Positions 32,399 to 40,283 of a stretch of 55,512 nt of DNA are shown here, piece by piece. The position numbers and the translations under genes were made by a program. Source of the DNA: Actinomycetes bacterium (GTDB lineage Bacteria > Actinomycetota > Actinomycetes > Propionibacteriales > Nocardioidaceae). The stretch covers positions 1 through 55,512 of the forward strand of contig JAEWXC010000067.1 of assembly GCA_023396115.1 (NCBI GenBank), given 5' to 3'. Every line of letters starts with the position of its first letter. Within the stretch, counting starts at the first letter, position 1. A model generated the notes under the pieces. It did no database searches. It saw nothing but the letters and a program-made list of their open reading frames with translations, and was not told the DNA's origin.

Positions 32399-33442
32399 GT
32401 GCCCCGATCCGAGGTTGGCCGCCGTGCGGCCGAACGCCCCCCGTCGCGTTGGCAGCTGCTGGCTGCCCGGGTGGAGCGGGCCGGGTCGGTGCGGATGCGG
32501 GTGACCGGCATGGTGGTCGCGGTCCTGGCCGGGCTGGTGATGCTCGGCCTGCGCGTGGCCGACATCGGCCCGGAGTGGATCGGCGGGGCCGGCTCGGTGG
32601 CGGTGGTGACCGGCTACGCCTGGGCGCTCGCGGCGCGGGTGGGTGGTCGTCCGGTGGTCGCCTTCGTGCTGGCGGCGGTGCTCGGCACCCTGGCGCTGGT
32701 CGAGGGCGGCGACGTGATGCGCACCGGCGCCGCGGTGCTGACCTGCCTGGTCTCCGGGCTGCTGGCAGTGATGGCGACGGTGCCTGCCAAGGGCTTCCCC
32801 GGTGCGGTGCGTGAGGTGGCCGTGGCGCTGCTGATCGCGTCGGTGGGCGCGGTGGCCGTGGTCGGGTTCGACCCGGTGGTGGACCGCGAGCGGTTCGACT
32901 ACCTGACCCTGGGGCTCGGCCTGGCCGCCGCCCTGGTGCTCGTGTTCCGGCTCGGTGCGGGCCTGCACGGCCTGGGCCGTCGCGGCATCGTCGTGGTGGT
33001 GGTCGGGTCGCTGCTGATGATGCTCACCCTGGCCTACACGCAGCTGCTGCGGACCTACGGCACCGAGGGGATGCTGGAGGCCGTGGTGACCACGGTGTCG
33101 TGGAGCCGCGAGCACCTGGGCGCGTTCCCCCGGCTGATCGTCGCGGCGGTCGGGGTCCCGGCGTTGCTGTGGGGCGTCCACATGCGGGCCCGGCGGCGTC
33201 AGGGCTGGTGGGTCTGCGCGTTCGGCGTGGCCGGCACGATCCCGGTGGCGCAGATGTTCACCCACCCGGCCAAGTCGTACCTGGAGTCGGTGCTGCAGTC
33301 CGGCTACGGCGCCCTGATCGGCCTGGTCATCGGCTTCGCGCTGATCCGCCTCGACCTGATGCTGACCGGCGGGGGCGGTGGTCGTCGGGCCGAGGAGGCC
33401 ACGGCGATCCGTCCCGAGCCGCCCCGCTGGGCCGCTCTCTGA
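32399..33442 (+). CDS. Polytopic membrane protein of unknown function
   Basis: A protein of 347 residues. A basic N-terminal 35 residues is followed by about nine hydrophobic segments (for example MVVAVLAGLVMLGLRV, GIVVVVVGSLLMMLTLAYTQLL, ALIGLVIGFALIRL). A loop with DPVVDRERFDY may face outside. It resembles actinobacterial integral membrane proteins without assigned function. GTG start at 32399, 11 bases after the hydrolase gene, so probably co-transcribed. No transporter or enzyme motif is seen. Confidence 0.7.
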   Translation: MPRSEVGRRAAERPPSRWQLLAARVERAGSVRMRVTGMVVAVLAGLVMLGLRVADIGPEWIGGAGSVAVVTGYAWALAARVGGRPVVAFVLAAVLGTLALVEGGDVMRTGAAVLTCLVSGLLAVMATVPAKGFPGAVREVAVALLIASVGAVAVVGFDPVVDRERFDYLTLGLGLAAALVLVFRLGAGLHGLGRRGIVVVVVGSLLMMLTLAYTQLLRTYGTEGMLEAVVTTVSWSREHLGAFPRLIVAAVGVPALLWGVHMRARRRQGWWVCAFGVAGTIPVAQMFTHPAKSYLESVLQSGYGALIGLVIGFALIRLDLMLTGGGGGRRAEEATAIRPEPPRWAAL

Positions 33443-33512
33443 GGACTGGCCGCGGCACGTCGGCGTTCGCGCCGGGTTCGGGTACGCAGCGGTAACCCTT
33501 AGCGTCGCTGCC

Positions 33513-33740
33513 ATGGCACGCAACCAGCCCTTCGAGATCGCCGCCGAGATGGTGGCCAACGTGATGACCCTGCAGGTGGGGGTCGGTGACACCGTGGCGG
33601 TGGGCGACGAGGTCGTGCTGCTGGAGTCGATGAAGATGGAGATCCCGGTGATCGCCGAGCGTGCCGGTGTCGTCACGGAGGTGAAGGTGACCTCCGGCGA
33701 CGTCGTGCAGGAGGGCGACGTCCTCCTCGTGCTCAGCTGA
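33513..33740 (+). CDS. Biotin/lipoyl-binding carrier protein
   Basis: A protein of 75 residues consisting of one biotinyl domain. LLESMKMEIPV carries the biotinylated Lys41. The Met-Lys-Met context marks biotin rather than lipoate. Such stand-alone carriers serve acyl-CoA carboxylases encoded elsewhere, moving CO2 between carboxylase and transferase. It lies just upstream of tRNA-Ser, so the genomic island inserted immediately after this locus. Confidence 0.9.
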   Translation: MARNQPFEIAAEMVANVMTLQVGVGDTVAVGDEVVLLESMKMEIPVIAERAGVVTEVKVTSGDVVQEGDVLLVLS

Positions 33741-33787
33741 GGCACCCGATTTCTGCGCCGGGCGGGGGCTGCAGTAACGTTCCCCGC

Positions 33788-33877
33788 GGTGGCGTGTCCG
33801 AGCGGCCGAAGGTGCAGCACTCGAAATGCTGTGTGGGGTCAAACCCACCGTGGGTTCAAATCCCACCGCCACCGCCA
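33788..33877 (+). tRNA. tRNA-Ser (anticodon CGA)
   Basis: Acceptor arms GGTGGCG (33788-33794) and CGCCACC (33867-33873), then G and an encoded CCA. The anticodon stem-loop is CAGCA-CTCGAAA-TGCTG, reading codon UCG. The long variable arm typical of serine tRNAs is present, and GGGTTCAAATCCC forms the T arm. Its 3' side is the apparent insertion point of the genomic island. No second copy of the 3' half was found at the other end. Confidence 0.95.
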
Positions 33878-33884
33878 GGGGGTT

Positions 33885-33917
33885 CCGACGAAAGTGCGGG
33901 AACCTACCGACGAAAGT
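33885..33917 (+). repeat. Duplicated CCGACGAAAGT motif at island left edge
   Basis: Two direct copies at 33885-33895 and 33907-33917, 22 bases apart. The core CCGACGAAA recurs inverted at 54153-54161 at the right edge. It may be recombinase arm or end sites; the second copy is also part of a small CCGAC-GAAA-GTCGG hairpin. Confidence 0.4.
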
Positions 33918-33922
33918 CGGTT

Positions 33923-33967
33923 GAGAGCCGGTACCGGCCCGAGAAATCGGGGCCGGGACCGGCTCTC
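33923..33967 (+). terminator. Terminator-like hairpin downstream of tRNA-Ser
   Basis: GAGAGCCGGT and ACCGGCTCTC outer arms with a further inner CCGGCCC/GGGCCGG pairing, followed by a T-containing stretch. It would end the tRNA transcript, which suggests that this part travels with the tRNA or was supplied by the island. Confidence 0.6.
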
Positions 33968-34050
33968 GTCGTTTCGTGGGGTCTCGCAGTACGTCGTGGA
34001 TGCGGAATCGGGTCAGTCGGGTGGCGGAAACGGCCATGAACGACGAAATA

Positions 34051-34080
34051 GCCCTGCCTCAGGGGTCGCTGAGGCAGGGC
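34051..34080 (-). terminator. Terminator of the transposase-like gene
   Basis: GCCCTGCCTCAG (34051-34062) pairs perfectly with CTGAGGCAGGGC (34069-34080) around a six-base loop. Read on the minus strand it is followed by TATTTCGTCGTT. It lies 47 bases after the stop of the minus-strand gene ending at 34127. Confidence 0.65.
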
Positions 34081-34126
34081 CGGGGGGAAGAGTGAGTGTG
34101 GTTCAGATGCTGCGAGTGGCGTCGGC

Positions 34127-36109
34127 TTAGTCGGAGCCCGGGTTCTCGGCACCCGGTGGGGCTCCCGAGGTCACGCGTGGCTTGTCGTTGGTTGTGGGGA
34201 CGCTGCGAGGCACGTACAGGGCGTTGCTCTCGTCTCGGACCGCGTCGCGGAGGAACGTGGCGATGCGTTCGGTCGCGGTGCGGGCCAGGAGGAACGCGGC
34301 GAAAAGTTGCTGTGCCGCCCACCCGTGGACGCGTCGGCGTCCGGGGTTGGAGAGAGCCACGCTGGCTTCGTTCTTGGCGCTCCCGTGCACGCCTTCTTGT
34401 GACTGGCGCAGTCGGTGGTAGAGGGAGGTGTGTTCTTCGGTGCCGTACTGCAGGCGCTGGCGGTACTTCGCTCCGTCTGTGGCTTCGACGGTGACGGCCT
34501 GCTGCTGGCAGACGGTGGGTGCAACGTCGTTGGTGAGGACGGGGAGGTGCTTGATGGTGCGGCGGAGGTCTGCCTCGACACCGTTGGGGTGCTTGATGGG
34601 GCGCGGGGTCATGGAGTCTGGCTTGAGGGCGCACTTGACTTGTGCGGCGGGGCCGCTTGCTGGGCAGAGGAGTCGCTCTTTCCGCCCGGGCTTTGGAGCG
34701 TCTTTGGTTCGCATTCGGTACTCGACGCGCCGTTTCACGAGGCGCTGGAATTCCTGAAGGTCAATCTCTTTCGCTCGGAGCCGAGCGACGATGTCGACGA
34801 GTTCGTCGGGCATGCAGGGGGCGTAGTAGTTGCCGTCGACGAGGTTCATTCCGGTGGCGTGGCCCTCTTGCATTCCGGTCTGGTCCTTTCCGTACCCGAG
34901 CACGAGGTCGTATCCCGCCTCCCGTGCTGGTGTCTGGAACTTGTGTGCCTTCTGGTCGGTGTACAGCAGGTCCCCTGCTAGTGGTCCGGGAGTGTGGTTG
35001 CGATGCGCGAGGTTCGCGAACAGCCGACGTGCGGCTCCTGCGGGGTCCATGCCGGGGATGTCGCTGGTCATTGCCAACGGGAGGGCTGGGACGTACTGCC
35101 GGGGGGTGTCGCTGGCGTCGGCGGTGACGATGAGGTGGACGTCTCGGGCGTAGATGAACTTGTCGGTCGTGCGGACGAACTTTCCGGGGGTTTCGTTGGG
35201 GTCAAGGTGGTCTCCGAGGCGGACGTACCAACCACCATCTGGGTCGCTGGAGATGGTGTCGCTGTCGAGTCCACGTCCACGCGCGAACAGGGGGAGGGGT
35301 GTCGCGTCGATGCAGTATGCGGAGTTCTGCGCGTGGCGTGTTCGAACGTCGGTGGGGAGTTGCTGGTAGGCAGCGGCGAGGAGTTGGTTGCAGACGAAGT
35401 CGAGGGCGATGGCGCGGTCCTGCTGTTCGGCGCGGGTTAGGTCCTTCTTCAGCCGTGCGGCTTCGGCGACGGGAAGGACTCGGCCCTTGGGGAGGACGGA
35501 GGGGTCGATGGGGGCGAGCAGTCGTCGGAACGCCCGACGGACCAACCCTTGGGTGGCAGCATCCCAGCGCCGCAGCGCCGGAGCACTGCCTGTTGGCACA
35601 GGTCGTTGGGGAACACCGAGGAGTCGCTGCTGGGTGGCGCTGATGCTGCAGAACAGGATGTCTCGGACCTCGGTGAGGAGCAGGGGTCGTTGCATCGACA
35701 CCAGCAGTTGCATCGCCACGAGAATGGCGCGTGTGTTCAGGAGCGCTCGACGGCCCTGCTTGATGCGTGAGGCGGCGTACGCACTATCAACGACTTCGAC
35801 GATGCCGGTTGCGGCGATGAACTCCCGCGCGCGGTCCGCATCTCGGTCCCGCACCTTGAGGTACACCCGTTCGGGGGCCGGGAGTGACGCCATCGCCGCC
35901 GCGCTTGTTGAATCGGTGCTGGCCGTTTCCGGGTCGACGGGGACATACACGATTTGGGGCAGGGCTCGTGTCACGTCGGCGACGGAACCAGTCTGGAGGG
36001 GCGCGCCCCGGAAGTCGTGGACCGTTGTGGGGGAGGCCGGGGCGGTCGCGGTGCGGGTGGCTGCCCTCGCGGTTGCCTTGGGCGGGGTTCGGCGAGCACG
36101 CTTCTTCAC
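34127..36109 (-). CDS. DDE-transposase-like protein coupled to a tyrosine recombinase
   Basis: A protein of 660 residues. A basic low-complexity N-terminus (about 30 residues) and a helical region precede an RNase H-like domain. Asp268 (SAYCIDATPLPL), Asp385 (GDLLYTDQKAHKF) and Glu572 (RQSQEGVHGSAKN) are spaced like a DDE triad. Before the Glu is an insertion with CPASG...VKCAL, like the Cys-containing insertion of IS1182-type transposases. The C-terminus has RRRVHGWAAQQLF and a long helix. The GTG start overlaps the stop of the upstream recombinase gene (GTGA). No insertion-sequence ends flank it, so it may work with the recombinase to move the island. Family name is uncertain. Confidence 0.65.
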   Translation of the reverse strand: MKKRARRTPPKATARAATRTATAPASPTTVHDFRGAPLQTGSVADVTRALPQIVYVPVDPETASTDSTSAAAMASLPAPERVYLKVRDRDADRAREFIAATGIVEVVDSAYAASRIKQGRRALLNTRAILVAMQLLVSMQRPLLLTEVRDILFCSISATQQRLLGVPQRPVPTGSAPALRRWDAATQGLVRRAFRRLLAPIDPSVLPKGRVLPVAEAARLKKDLTRAEQQDRAIALDFVCNQLLAAAYQQLPTDVRTRHAQNSAYCIDATPLPLFARGRGLDSDTISSDPDGGWYVRLGDHLDPNETPGKFVRTTDKFIYARDVHLIVTADASDTPRQYVPALPLAMTSDIPGMDPAGAARRLFANLAHRNHTPGPLAGDLLYTDQKAHKFQTPAREAGYDLVLGYGKDQTGMQEGHATGMNLVDGNYYAPCMPDELVDIVARLRAKEIDLQEFQRLVKRRVEYRMRTKDAPKPGRKERLLCPASGPAAQVKCALKPDSMTPRPIKHPNGVEADLRRTIKHLPVLTNDVAPTVCQQQAVTVEATDGAKYRQRLQYGTEEHTSLYHRLRQSQEGVHGSAKNEASVALSNPGRRRVHGWAAQQLFAAFLLARTATERIATFLRDAVRDESNALYVPRSVPTTNDKPRVTSGAPPGAENPGSD

Positions 36110-37407
36110 GGTGCACCTCGCAGCCAGCCTGCACGCTCCGCTGTCGTCGCGTCAGGTACGTGCGGGAGGTACACCCCGAGCGCCTCGATGCTCTCGACAC
36201 CGGCTGCGTCAAGAAGAGTCGGCACAGGAACGCCGAGGGTGAGGTGCTGAACCATCCACGTGTTGCGTAGCGACCGCATCGAGAACAACACCGGTGCGGG
36301 AGCCGTGATTTGGGCTTCCCGGACCACGTTCTGAAGCATCCGGGCCGTCACGGCATCTTCCCGCCACGGGCTCGTCACCAACCGCCCCGCCGGGGTCTCC
36401 TCTACCGACTGCCACAGGCGCTCTTCCCACGCCTGCGTGCACGTGACGGTCCGCTCCGCGCCCTCAGCGACCACCCGCACGTGGACACCGTTTTCGTCGC
36501 GGGTCACGTGCTCGGGTCGCACGAGCACCGCTTCGCGTGACCGGAGGCCACACCCCAGCCCGAGAGCGATAGCGGCAGCCATCCGCTGGTTGCGCTTCCT
36601 TGGGCGCAGTCCGCGCGCCCACATCCACAGCGTCGCTACTTCGGTGGCGGTGTGTGGGTCCACGACCGCTTCATGCTCCCCCTTCCGGGACAGCGATGGC
36701 TGCACAGCGACCCCAGACAGTGCCATCGCTATCAGGTCGAGCCGGGTGCGGCAGTTCGTCACCGAGGTCGCCTTGAGACCCGCACACCCAAGATTGAGAA
36801 ACCGCGTCCTCGTCGAGACGTCGAACAGGTTCTCCCGGTCGAGGTCCTCGCCCTCGCGGACTGCCCACTGGACCAACGAACCGACCGCCATCAAGGTCGT
36901 GTTCACCCAGCCCGGCCCCACCGGCTGAGGGGCGACTACCAACGCGTCTAGCGCGATGCCCTGCACCAGTTGCTGCTGCTCCGGGGTCAACGCACCCGGC
37001 TTGCCTCGATACGTCGCGACCCGTCGCTTCGCGACCTGCATCGCCACATCGACGTCCGGGTGATAGGGGACTCCGCGCTTCGCCATCAGAAGCCACCACT
37101 CGGGCAGTGGCATGGGGTGGGGGCACCTGCGCGGGTGTGTGCAGCGGTGCTCGGCCCACCATTGGGAAGGCCAGACCCGCCCAGAATCTGGTTCGCCCAC
37201 GTGCCCTCCCCCCACGAGAAGACATCCGCACCGTTGCCGAAGCCGCCGGACACTCGCCCCCGCAGACGAGCACCGTCGACAACAGACCGAGCCGCAGCCC
37301 CGCCATTGCACGCCCAACCGTTCATCGTGTTTCGCATGCCGGGGGTATCGGAGGCGTCTTCCGGCACCGGACCTGACCGTGCGTAACGTGCGCGCCAGGT
37401 TACACAT
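36106..37407 (-). CDS. Tyrosine recombinase/integrase-like protein
   Basis: About 433 residues. The N-terminal region carries possible zinc ligands (CRRCSSAG, then EHRCTHPRRCPHP). The C-terminal catalytic part has ALGLGCGLRSREAVLVRPEHV (first Arg and Glu), then FSMRSLRNTWMVQHLTLGV (second Arg, with Asn where His is usual) and GVYLPH, whose Tyr is the likely nucleophile. It is thus a divergent tyrosine recombinase. The start is uncertain: I give ATG at 37407, but coding quality is clear only from about 37180 downward, and other frames are open across 37086-37367. Its promoter faces a divergent HTH gene. Confidence 0.65.
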   Translation of the reverse strand: MCNLARTLRTVRSGAGRRLRYPRHAKHDERLGVQWRGCGSVCCRRCSSAGASVRRLRQRCGCLLVGGGHVGEPDSGRVWPSQWWAEHRCTHPRRCPHPMPLPEWWLLMAKRGVPYHPDVDVAMQVAKRRVATYRGKPGALTPEQQQLVQGIALDALVVAPQPVGPGWVNTTLMAVGSLVQWAVREGEDLDRENLFDVSTRTRFLNLGCAGLKATSVTNCRTRLDLIAMALSGVAVQPSLSRKGEHEAVVDPHTATEVATLWMWARGLRPRKRNQRMAAAIALGLGCGLRSREAVLVRPEHVTRDENGVHVRVVAEGAERTVTCTQAWEERLWQSVEETPAGRLVTSPWREDAVTARMLQNVVREAQITAPAPVLFSMRSLRNTWMVQHLTLGVPVPTLLDAAGVESIEALGVYLPHVPDATTAERAGWLRGAP

Positions 37408-37418
37408 AAAGCCCATTA

Positions 37419-37437
37419 GTGTGCATCTAATGCACAC
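37419..37437. promoter_or_regulatory. Operator palindrome between integrase and HTH genes
   Basis: GTGTGCAT-CTA-ATGCACAC, eight-base perfect arms. It stands in the 92-base gap between the divergent integrase-like and HTH genes, close to the integrase start. The HTH protein at 37500 is the natural candidate to bind it. Confidence 0.6.
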
Positions 37438-37499
37438 TTTGGCGTTGGTTGGAGTGCTAGTCGAGAGCGATTGCGTGTAGCGCCCGTACCCTCACAACC

Positions 37500-37829
37500 G
37501 TGACCGCTCAGCCCCGCTCATGGCTGCACCACCAAGGTGCATTCGGGTATGCAGCGCGCCCACAAGACTGGCGACCAGCCAACAGTTCAGCCGAGCGCGC
37601 TGCGCTGGCGGCAGCAAAGCAACACCACGAACTGGTGAAGCAGGTGCGGCTCCTCAAACCCGTTCATGGGCTCACGGACGATGACCTCGCCCGGGAACTC
37701 GCGGTGTCCACCGCGACCATCCGCCGCTACCTCAACGGGACATCTGCCATTTCTTTGGTGGCCTTCCACCATCTCGCACAGACAGTGGGCCTCGTCTCGA
37801 CGACGACCCTCGACTCCGCCAACAGATAA
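37500..37829 (+). CDS. XRE-like HTH regulator of the island
   Basis: A protein of 109 residues. The C-terminal half holds a helix-turn-helix: HELVKQVRLLKPVHGLTDDDLARELAVSTATIRRYLNGTSAISLVAFHHLAQTVG. The N-terminal 40 residues are unassigned. GTG start; no clear ribosome site is seen, so translation may be leaderless. Being divergent from the integrase-like gene across a perfect palindrome, it probably represses excision or integration functions. Confidence 0.7.
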   Translation: MTAQPRSWLHHQGAFGYAARPQDWRPANSSAERAALAAAKQHHELVKQVRLLKPVHGLTDDDLARELAVSTATIRRYLNGTSAISLVAFHHLAQTVGLVSTTTLDSANR

Positions 37830-37830
37830 T

Positions 37831-37854
37831 CACACGCTAATTATTTGGCGTGTG
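37831..37854. terminator. Bidirectional hairpin between convergent genes
   Basis: CACACGC (37831-37837) pairs with GCGTGTG (37848-37854) around an A/T-rich loop. It directly follows the HTH gene and precedes the 3' end of the convergent MbcA/ParS-like gene, so it could end both. Confidence 0.5.
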
Positions 37855-37896
37855 CGCCGATTCAACTCTGGCTCTCACGTTCGAACGTGTCCACGG

Positions 37897-38361
37897 TCAG
37901 CGCCGCAGTTCTTCGTCGAGAGAGTTCACGACCGAGTTCGGTCCACGCCCAGCGGCGAGCCACTCCAACGGAGACTTTCCATCCAGTTCGTCGCACGGAG
38001 ACGTCATCCACTCATCCACGTCTAGGGGTTCCCACTCGTCGGGTAGGGACGCGAGCACCCGGTCGAGCCCGGGCAGCAGACCCGAGTCGACGAACTGCCA
38101 ACACGGGAACAGCAGCGTCGCCGAACGGGACTGCTTAAACGCGTACAACCGGGCCTCGTAAGCCAGTTGGTTGACCACCGCGAGCGACACCTCAAGGCGC
38201 GCAGCAACTTCGGTTGCGGTCAGTGCGCTTGCGGCGACGACTGCCAAGAGGTTCTGCCGAACCTGACGCCGTTCCTCCAACGCTCGCGCCGTGGCCTCGG
38301 CAGTCAGAGCGGCAGAAGCGGCACCACCATGGCGCTCCAGAAAGTCGAACGTGTCAGTCAC
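37897..38361 (-). CDS. HTH plus MbcA/ParS-like (DUF2384-type) protein A
   Basis: A protein of 154 residues. Residues 30-90 form a helical DNA-binding part (VRQNLLAVVAASALTATEVAARLEVSLAVVNQLAYEARLYAFKQ). The C-terminal half is FPCWQFVDSGLLPGLDRVLASL...CDELDGKSPLEWLAAG, the fold of the toxin-binding domain of MbcA/ParS/Xre antitoxins. No RES-domain toxin is adjacent. GTG at 38361 has a GGGG-containing site upstream; GTG at 38364 is also possible. It is divergent from a shorter paralogue, suggesting a shared operator. Confidence 0.65.
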   Translation of the reverse strand: MTDTFDFLERHGGAASAALTAEATARALEERRQVRQNLLAVVAASALTATEVAARLEVSLAVVNQLAYEARLYAFKQSRSATLLFPCWQFVDSGLLPGLDRVLASLPDEWEPLDVDEWMTSPCDELDGKSPLEWLAAGRGPNSVVNSLDEELRR

Positions 38362-38405
38362 CACGCACCCCTTTCGGCAACCCGAACCTGCGGCGTCTGC
38401 CATGT

Positions 38406-38462
38406 CGCTGGCAACCAGCAACCCGCTGGCACCGATGCTACGCGCGTGGCATGCCGCTGGCA
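38406..38462 (+). repeat. Three CGCTGGCA iterons in the divergent promoter
   Basis: Copies at 38406-38413, 38424-38431 and 38455-38462, each followed by A/C-C. They lie in the 157-base space between the two divergent MbcA/ParS-like genes and are likely binding sites for one of those HTH proteins. Confidence 0.55.
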
Positions 38463-38518
38463 CCGGTCTCCGATGTAGCCTTGGTACGTTCACGCTCCGG
38501 CCGGCGGGAGGCACCGGG

Positions 38519-38884
38519 ATGACCCCTTCTCCCCACATGCCCGCCGACCAAGACCTCAGCACACGCATCGGCCCCGTGTTCGACACCAACGGGGTCGCTG
38601 CCTATCTGCACGCTAGCGACACGACCGCCGCGCTTCTTGAACTCGCAACGTCTGACGGGCACCGCGTGTACCCCGCGTTCCAGTTCACCGATACCGGCAT
38701 CGACGCCCGCTTCCAGCCTGCCCTTGCAGCCCTCGCGACCGCGCCCCGATGGACTGCCGCGCTCTGGTTCGTCACACCGAACCCAGACCTCGACGGCCTC
38801 ACTCCACTCGACTGGATTCGTGCCGACAAAGCAATCGAGACGGTCCGCGTGAGCGCTCGTGCAGCAGTCGCAGACTGGCGTTAG
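38519..38884 (+). CDS. MbcA/ParS-like (DUF2384-type) protein B
   Basis: A protein of 121 residues. A short N-terminal HTH-like part (FDTNGVAAYLHASDTTAALLELATSDGH) is followed by YPAFQFTDTGIDARFQPALAALAT...PDLDGLTPLDWIRAD, which aligns by eye with the C-terminal half of the divergent neighbour (FPCWQFVDSG..., LDGKSPLEWL). GGGAGG at 38506-38511 supports the ATG at 38519. It may be an antitoxin-like regulator; no toxin partner lies next to it. A weak hairpin at 39012-39031 lies downstream. Confidence 0.6.
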   Translation: MTPSPHMPADQDLSTRIGPVFDTNGVAAYLHASDTTAALLELATSDGHRVYPAFQFTDTGIDARFQPALAALATAPRWTAALWFVTPNPDLDGLTPLDWIRADKAIETVRVSARAAVADWR

Positions 38885-39011
38885 CCCGCGACAAGAGCGG
38901 TCGCGAAAGCCGAACGGAAGTGCTGTTGAGGCTCCCCGCACGCCCTTCCGGGCACCTGTGTGCTGTGCAACGCGGCCAGACAGCGGAGCCGAGACCCGGT
39001 AGCAGATTCTG

Positions 39012-39031
39012 AGCCCCCGCCCGGTGGGGCT
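39012..39031 (+). terminator. Weak hairpin upstream of the CBASS cassette
   Basis: AGCCCC-N8-GGGGCT in the 241-base gap between protein B and the CBASS effector. It may separate the two transcripts. The remaining gap also has an A/T-richer TCTAAT (39074-39079), a possible -10 for the CBASS operon. Confidence 0.3.
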
Positions 39032-39106
39032 GGGGATAAACGGGGCGTCTGTCGGACCCCTCGCGTACACATCCTCTAATGGCGTTGGCGAGACGCCCAG
39101 AATCAG

Positions 39107-39123
39107 CCCAGCGAATCGCTGGG
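39107..39123 (+). promoter_or_regulatory. Palindrome abutting the CBASS effector start
   Basis: CCCAGCG-AAT-CGCTGGG is a perfect seven-base-arm inverted repeat ending two bases before the ATG of the HNH-SAVED gene. As RNA it would hide the ribosome site; as DNA it could be an operator. Either would keep expression low. Confidence 0.5.
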
Positions 39124-39125
39124 GG

Positions 39126-40283
39126 ATGGAGCGACCGTTGGAGACCCCTACCCGAGACACGACCGCCCGGGGAACCATCAACTCGACCGTGCGGAACACG
39201 CTGTGGGCGAAATCGGCGGGTCGGTGCTACATCTGCAACGAACGCTGCCTCGGCACGCACTTCCTCCATGCCATCCCGGCTGGTCAGATGGCCCACATCG
39301 TTGGCGCGAAGCCGACGACCGGCTCCCCACGAGGACTCGACGAGGACTTGGACGACAGGGAGGGCGAGGAGAACCTGCTGCTGTTGTGCCATGACTGTCA
39401 CAAGGCGGTTGACCAGAGCGACCTTCTGGGCATCTACACCGTTGAGCGTCTACGAGCCATCAAGCGAGCGCACGAACGCCGCATTGAACAGCAAACCCGC
39501 ACTGGGGGATTGAAGCGCACTGCGGTGCTCAGAGTGGGTGGCAATGTGCGGGGAAGTCGCCTGCTGGCCAGTCGTCGACAGGTCAATGACGCGCTGGTAT
39601 CGGCCCACCTGCTCCCGGTGTCAGAGTCAGCCCTAGTAGGTGACCACGAGTGCGTTATCGACTTGGACCCCAGTGACGGACCCATCTACTGGCAGGCTGC
39701 GGTCGCGAAACTTAACAAGACCCTCACGCGAGTCCGCGAAGCCATCGCTGAACACTCCGTGGAACACCTCTCCGTGTTCGCGGCTGCACCCATCCCACTG
39801 CTGGTCCACCTTGGATTCCAACTCGATGACAAGACCGAGACGCGCGTGTTCCAAGGTCGCCCGGACACCGGCTGGACGGTGGTCGAACATGAGAAGCCAG
39901 CAACCTTCACCCACACCCAAACGAACGGAACCAGCAATGACGTCGTCCTCGTCGTCGGCGTCACCGGTCCCCCGAACCGCGAAGCGTTCCCTGAAGAACT
40001 CAAGGACGCGACGGTCCTGACCCTCGCCCCTGCGAACGATGAGTACGGGTCGCTCCTTCTAGACGACCCCCAAGCGCTCATCAACTTCACGGCGGCGTTC
40101 CGGCACATGCTCGCCGCCGCCGAAACAACTCAGGGGGCCCGTTGGCACCTCATCGCCGCCGTCCCCGTGAGCGGAGCCATCGCCATGGGACGAGCGCTCA
40201 TGCGCGACGCACAGCCCCCGACCTTCGTCTACCAACGCACGAGCAACGACACATACGAGAACGTCCTTGAGGTGAACCCGTGA
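39126..40283 (+). CDS. CBASS effector, HNH endonuclease-SAVED (Cap5-like)
   Basis: A protein of 385 residues. The HNH domain has zinc pairs C34xxC37 and C88xxC91, His57 in QMAHIVGAK, Asn83 in GEENLLLLC and His92 in CHDCHKAVD. From about residue 150 a SAVED-type sensor domain follows (ECVIDLDPSDGPIYWQAAVAKLNK, HLSVFAAAPIPLLVHLGFQLDD, NDVVLVVGVTG, HLIAAVPVSGAIAMGRALM). SAVED binds cyclic di- or trinucleotides and activates the nuclease to degrade DNA, aborting phage infection. I start at ATG 39126; the frame is open further upstream. It overlaps the CD-NTase start by four bases. Confidence 0.88.
   Translation: MERPLETPTRDTTARGTINSTVRNTLWAKSAGRCYICNERCLGTHFLHAIPAGQMAHIVGAKPTTGSPRGLDEDLDDREGEENLLLLCHDCHKAVDQSDLLGIYTVERLRAIKRAHERRIEQQTRTGGLKRTAVLRVGGNVRGSRLLASRRQVNDALVSAHLLPVSESALVGDHECVIDLDPSDGPIYWQAAVAKLNKTLTRVREAIAEHSVEHLSVFAAAPIPLLVHLGFQLDDKTETRVFQGRPDTGWTVVEHEKPATFTHTQTNGTSNDVVLVVGVTGPPNREAFPEELKDATVLTLAPANDEYGSLLLDDPQALINFTAAFRHMLAAAETTQGARWHLIAAVPVSGAIAMGRALMRDAQPPTFVYQRTSNDTYENVLEVNP

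Noticed and set aside
35388..36242. 284-residue plus-strand frame over the transposase-like gene
   Set aside because: Arg/Ser/Ala-rich antisense shadow; the minus strand carries the triad-bearing protein.
36671..37306. 211-residue minus-strand frame inside the integrase gene
   Set aside because: It runs in a different frame over clearly integrase-coding sequence and has no recognisable domain.
37086..37367. Separate small gene within the integrase 5' region
   Set aside because: Its Gly/Ser/Ala-rich translation has no ribosome site or family; the overlapping frame continues into the recognised integrase domain.
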